Part shown: positions 13,146-15,220 of the stretch, one piece after another
Layout: each line of letters begins with the position of its first letter
Numbering within the stretch: the stretch's first letter is position 1
Assembly: GCA_964424125.1 (NCBI GenBank)
Contig: CAYRHS010000076.1
Location: forward strand, 1-15,220
Reading direction: 5' to 3'
DNA: 15,220 bases
From: CAYRHS01 sp964424125
Lineage (GTDB): Bacteria; Actinomycetota; Acidimicrobiia; IMCC26256; JAOSJL01
The notes under the pieces: generated by a model
What the model saw: the letters and a program-made list of their open reading frames with translations, nothing else
Told to the model about the DNA's origin: nothing
Database searches by the model: none
Made by a program: the position numbers and the translations under genes

Positions 13146-15220
13146 CGGCCTCCCCGCGACCGCGACCAGCGCCGTCGACGCCGTCGCGCTCCGCGAGGCG
13201 CATGCACGACTCGTCGCCGATTCGAGCTTGCGAGGGCTCCGGTTCGGTCGCGCGTACGCGGCCGAGATCGACGCGGCGTTCACGGGCCTGCTCGAGGCCG
13301 CGGCTCCCGCCCGGGCCGCCATCGTGGCGCTCGGCTCCTACGCGCGGGGCGAGCTCTGCCCCGGGTCCGACATCGACGCCATGCTGCTCCACGGCGGCGA
13401 CCGCTCTGACCGGCCGCCCGCCGAGGCGCTCTGGTACCCGTTCTGGGACGCGGGCTTCGACCTCGGTCATTCCACCCGAACGGTGCGCGAAGCGGTCGCG
13501 GCGGCGGACGACGACGTCGATTCCCTGACCGCGCTCCTCGACGCCCGCCACGTCGTGGGCGACGTCGAGCTCACGAACAAGCTCCTCGAATCGGTGCGTC
13601 GGCTCGCGGCGAAACGCCGCCGGAGGGTGATCGCCGATCTGATCGACGGCGCGGAGACGCGAGCCCGCGCCCCCGGTCCTGTGGCCGAGATGCTGGAGCC
13701 AGACCTCAAGGAGGGCCTCGGCGGGCTGCGGGACGTCCAGGCCCCCACGTGGGCGGGCTGGACGCTGGGCGCGCCGGGCGGAACCGACGTGATGGTCGCG
13801 GGCGGGTACCTGGATCCGCAGGACCCGGCGAAGCTCGAAGGGGCCCGCGCATTGTTCCTGGACGCGCGGGTGACGCTCCATCGAGTCACCGGGGGTTCCT
13901 CCAACCGACTCCATCTCCAGGACCAGGACGCCGTCGCGGCGGCGGTGGACGTCCCCGACGCGGACGAGCTCGTTGCGAAGCTGGCCGAGGCGGCGCGAGC
14001 GGTGGTGTGGATCACCGGTGACGCCTGGGCGCGACTCGCTTCGGCCCAGCGGGGTCCACTCGGGCGGATCGGCCGACGTGACCGTGAGCTCGGCGCCGGC
14101 GTCGTGCTGCGCGACCGGAGGATCTCGCTCGCGCTCGATGCCCAGGTCGACGGGTCGCTGGTCTTGCAGGTCGCGGCGGCCGCGACGAAGCACGATGTGC
14201 CGATCGACCGGGCAGCCCTCGAGCGGCTCCAAGGCGCGTCCGCCCCGGAGTGGGGAGCGGAAGACCGAGCCGCGTTCCTCCAGCTCCTGGCCGGGGGTCG
14301 CCGGGCGCTTCCGGTCTTCGAGGCGCTGGATCACTATGGCCTCCTCGTCCAGGTGCTCCCCGAGTGGCGCCGCGTGCGCTCCCGACCGCAGCGCAACGCC
14401 TACCACCGCTTCACGATCGACCGGCACCTGCTCGAAACCGTCGCGGAGTGCGCGGAGCTCCTTCGTGCGCGCACCGGCGACGGGGGGCCGACGGATCCCG
14501 TCGATGCCGAGGTCGCCCGCACGGTCCTACGACCCGGGCTTCTACTCCTCGCGGCGTTGCTGCACGACATCGGCAAGGGCGGATCGGGGGACCACACGGA
14601 ACGGGGCGCCGACCTCGCGACCCGGGTGTGTCGCCGTATCGGGCTCGACGTCGCGGGGACCGGAACCGTCGTGTGGCTCGTCCTGCACCACCTGCTGCTC
14701 GCCGAGGTGGCCACGCGTCGCGACCTCTCCGAGGAGACGACGATCGCGCGGGTCGCCAACGCGGCCGGCAACCTCAACCGGTTGCGGCTGCTCTACCTGC
14801 TCACGATCGGCGACTCGCGCGCGACCGGTCCGGCCGCTTGGGGTCCGGCGAAGGCCGCGCTCGTCCGGCAGCTGTACATGAAGGCCGCCGCCCTGCTCGC
14901 CCGGGGTGAGGCCGGGACCGAGCACGGGGCCGAGCGCCGGTCCCGGCTCGCGGCTGCGATCGGCGAGGACGAGGCCTCGGCCCACCTCGACGCGTTGCCA
15001 CCGTCGTACGCGGTGGCGTTCGACGCGGAGGCCATGGTGCGGCATCGGGCGTTGCTCGCCACGCCCGGAGTGCAGTTCGAGTCCCGCGAACGGGACGACG
15101 GCCTGGTCGAGTGCACCGTGGTCGCGCCGGACCGGCCCGGTCTCCTCGCCACGGTCGCCGGGGTGCTCACCATCTGCGGCTTCGACGTCAGGGAGACGAG
15201 TGGTTTCACCCGTGACGACG
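13120..15220 (+). CDS. glnD: PII nucleotidyltransferase/removing enzyme GlnD, 3' end outside window
   Basis: Bifunctional cytosolic enzyme that adds a nucleotide to Tyr51 of PII under nitrogen limitation and removes it when glutamine is high. 700 codons are visible and the frame is still open at the last base. Domains in order: nucleotidyltransferase with GSYARGELCPGSDID (Gly72, Ser73, metal-binding Asp84 and Asp86), the linker block DLKEGLGGLRDVQ (about 195-207), an HD phosphohydrolase domain with LLHDIGKG (His482, Asp483) and DHTERGA (His492), and the beginning of the first ACT domain at about residue 664 (ECTVVAPDRPGLL). The rest of the ACT pair is missing only because the window stops. 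The start chosen is GTG at 13120, which overlaps glnK by 26 bases and gives a normal N-terminus; the only other in-frame candidate before the conserved region is TTG at 13228. No strong ribosome site, so translational coupling to glnK is likely. Confidence 0.95.
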   Translation, partial: MRRAPTPSDGLPATATSAVDAVALREAHARLVADSSLRGLRFGRAYAAEIDAAFTGLLEAAAPARAAIVALGSYARGELCPGSDIDAMLLHGGDRSDRPPAEALWYPFWDAGFDLGHSTRTVREAVAAADDDVDSLTALLDARHVVGDVELTNKLLESVRRLAAKRRRRVIADLIDGAETRARAPGPVAEMLEPDLKEGLGGLRDVQAPTWAGWTLGAPGGTDVMVAGGYLDPQDPAKLEGARALFLDARVTLHRVTGGSSNRLHLQDQDAVAAAVDVPDADELVAKLAEAARAVVWITGDAWARLASAQRGPLGRIGRRDRELGAGVVLRDRRISLALDAQVDGSLVLQVAAAATKHDVPIDRAALERLQGASAPEWGAEDRAAFLQLLAGGRRALPVFEALDHYGLLVQVLPEWRRVRSRPQRNAYHRFTIDRHLLETVAECAELLRARTGDGGPTDPVDAEVARTVLRPGLLLLAALLHDIGKGGSGDHTERGADLATRVCRRIGLDVAGTGTVVWLVLHHLLLAEVATRRDLSEETTIARVANAAGNLNRLRLLYLLTIGDSRATGPAAWGPAKAALVRQLYMKAAALLARGEAGTEHGAERRSRLAAAIGEDEASAHLDALPPSYAVAFDAEAMVRHRALLATPGVQFESRERDDGLVECTVVAPDRPGLLATVAGVLTICGFDVRETSGFTRDD

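Noticed and set aside
12889..14427. 512-codon minus-strand frame opposite glnK and glnD
   Set aside because: It is a shadow of glnD, which carries clear nucleotidyltransferase and HD motifs on the plus strand; the antisense product has no recognisable domain.

Overview
The window is a piece of a high-GC chromosome with dense, ordinary bacterial gene packing. It most likely comes from an actinobacterium. The points in favour are GTG starts, sparse Shine-Dalgarno use with TANNNT boxes set at leaderless distance, a GroEL ending in a short Gly/Met tail, and an amtB-glnK-glnD operon with a GlnR-like site. Acidimicrobiia is a guess that fits the giant PAS/GGDEF/EAL protein and the Bacillota-like HemQ; it is inference only. 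I see no mobile element, tRNA, rRNA, CRISPR array or phage gene. A run of 10 N (1918-1927) marks an assembly gap or masked bases.

Layout, left to right. (1) 1-1112: the 3' two thirds of groEL, followed by two tandem hairpins. (2) 1226-2620: a di-haem oxidoreductase (DUF1111/DHOR type) exported as a probable lipoprotein. It converges on (3) 2672-3415, minus strand: 2,3-bisphosphoglycerate-dependent phosphoglycerate mutase, with a symmetric hairpin between the two stops. (4) 3416-3739: a 324-base divergent intergenic region with two dyads and a probable leaderless promoter. (5) 3740-4802: hemQ (coproheme decarboxylase, chlorite-dismutase fold) followed closely by a small NIL-domain protein. (6) 4803-4987: a non-coding stretch with three same-strand DnaA-box-like 9-mers in 54 bases. 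(7) 4988-11437: one 2149-codon gene for a soluble protein with about 12 tandem PAS domains, a GAF-like region, and intact GGDEF and EAL domains. (8) 11449-15220: a GlnR-like site, then amtB, glnK and glnD. The glnD frame is open beyond the end of the window and starts inside the end of glnK.

How the parts work together. amtB-glnK-glnD is a complete ammonium uptake and nitrogen-sensing module: GlnD modifies Tyr51 of the PII protein, and PII gates the AmtB channel. hemQ supplies the last step of the coproporphyrin haem route, and the DHOR protein upstream would need c-type haem. The PAS array is presumably a multi-input controller of cyclic-di-GMP, able both to make and to degrade it. I find no evidence for a new multi-gene system. 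The most notable items are the 12-PAS protein with its interleaved PAS subfamilies, the DnaA-box-like cluster before it, the GlnR-like site, and a HemQ that looks Bacillota-type rather than classic actinobacterial type.
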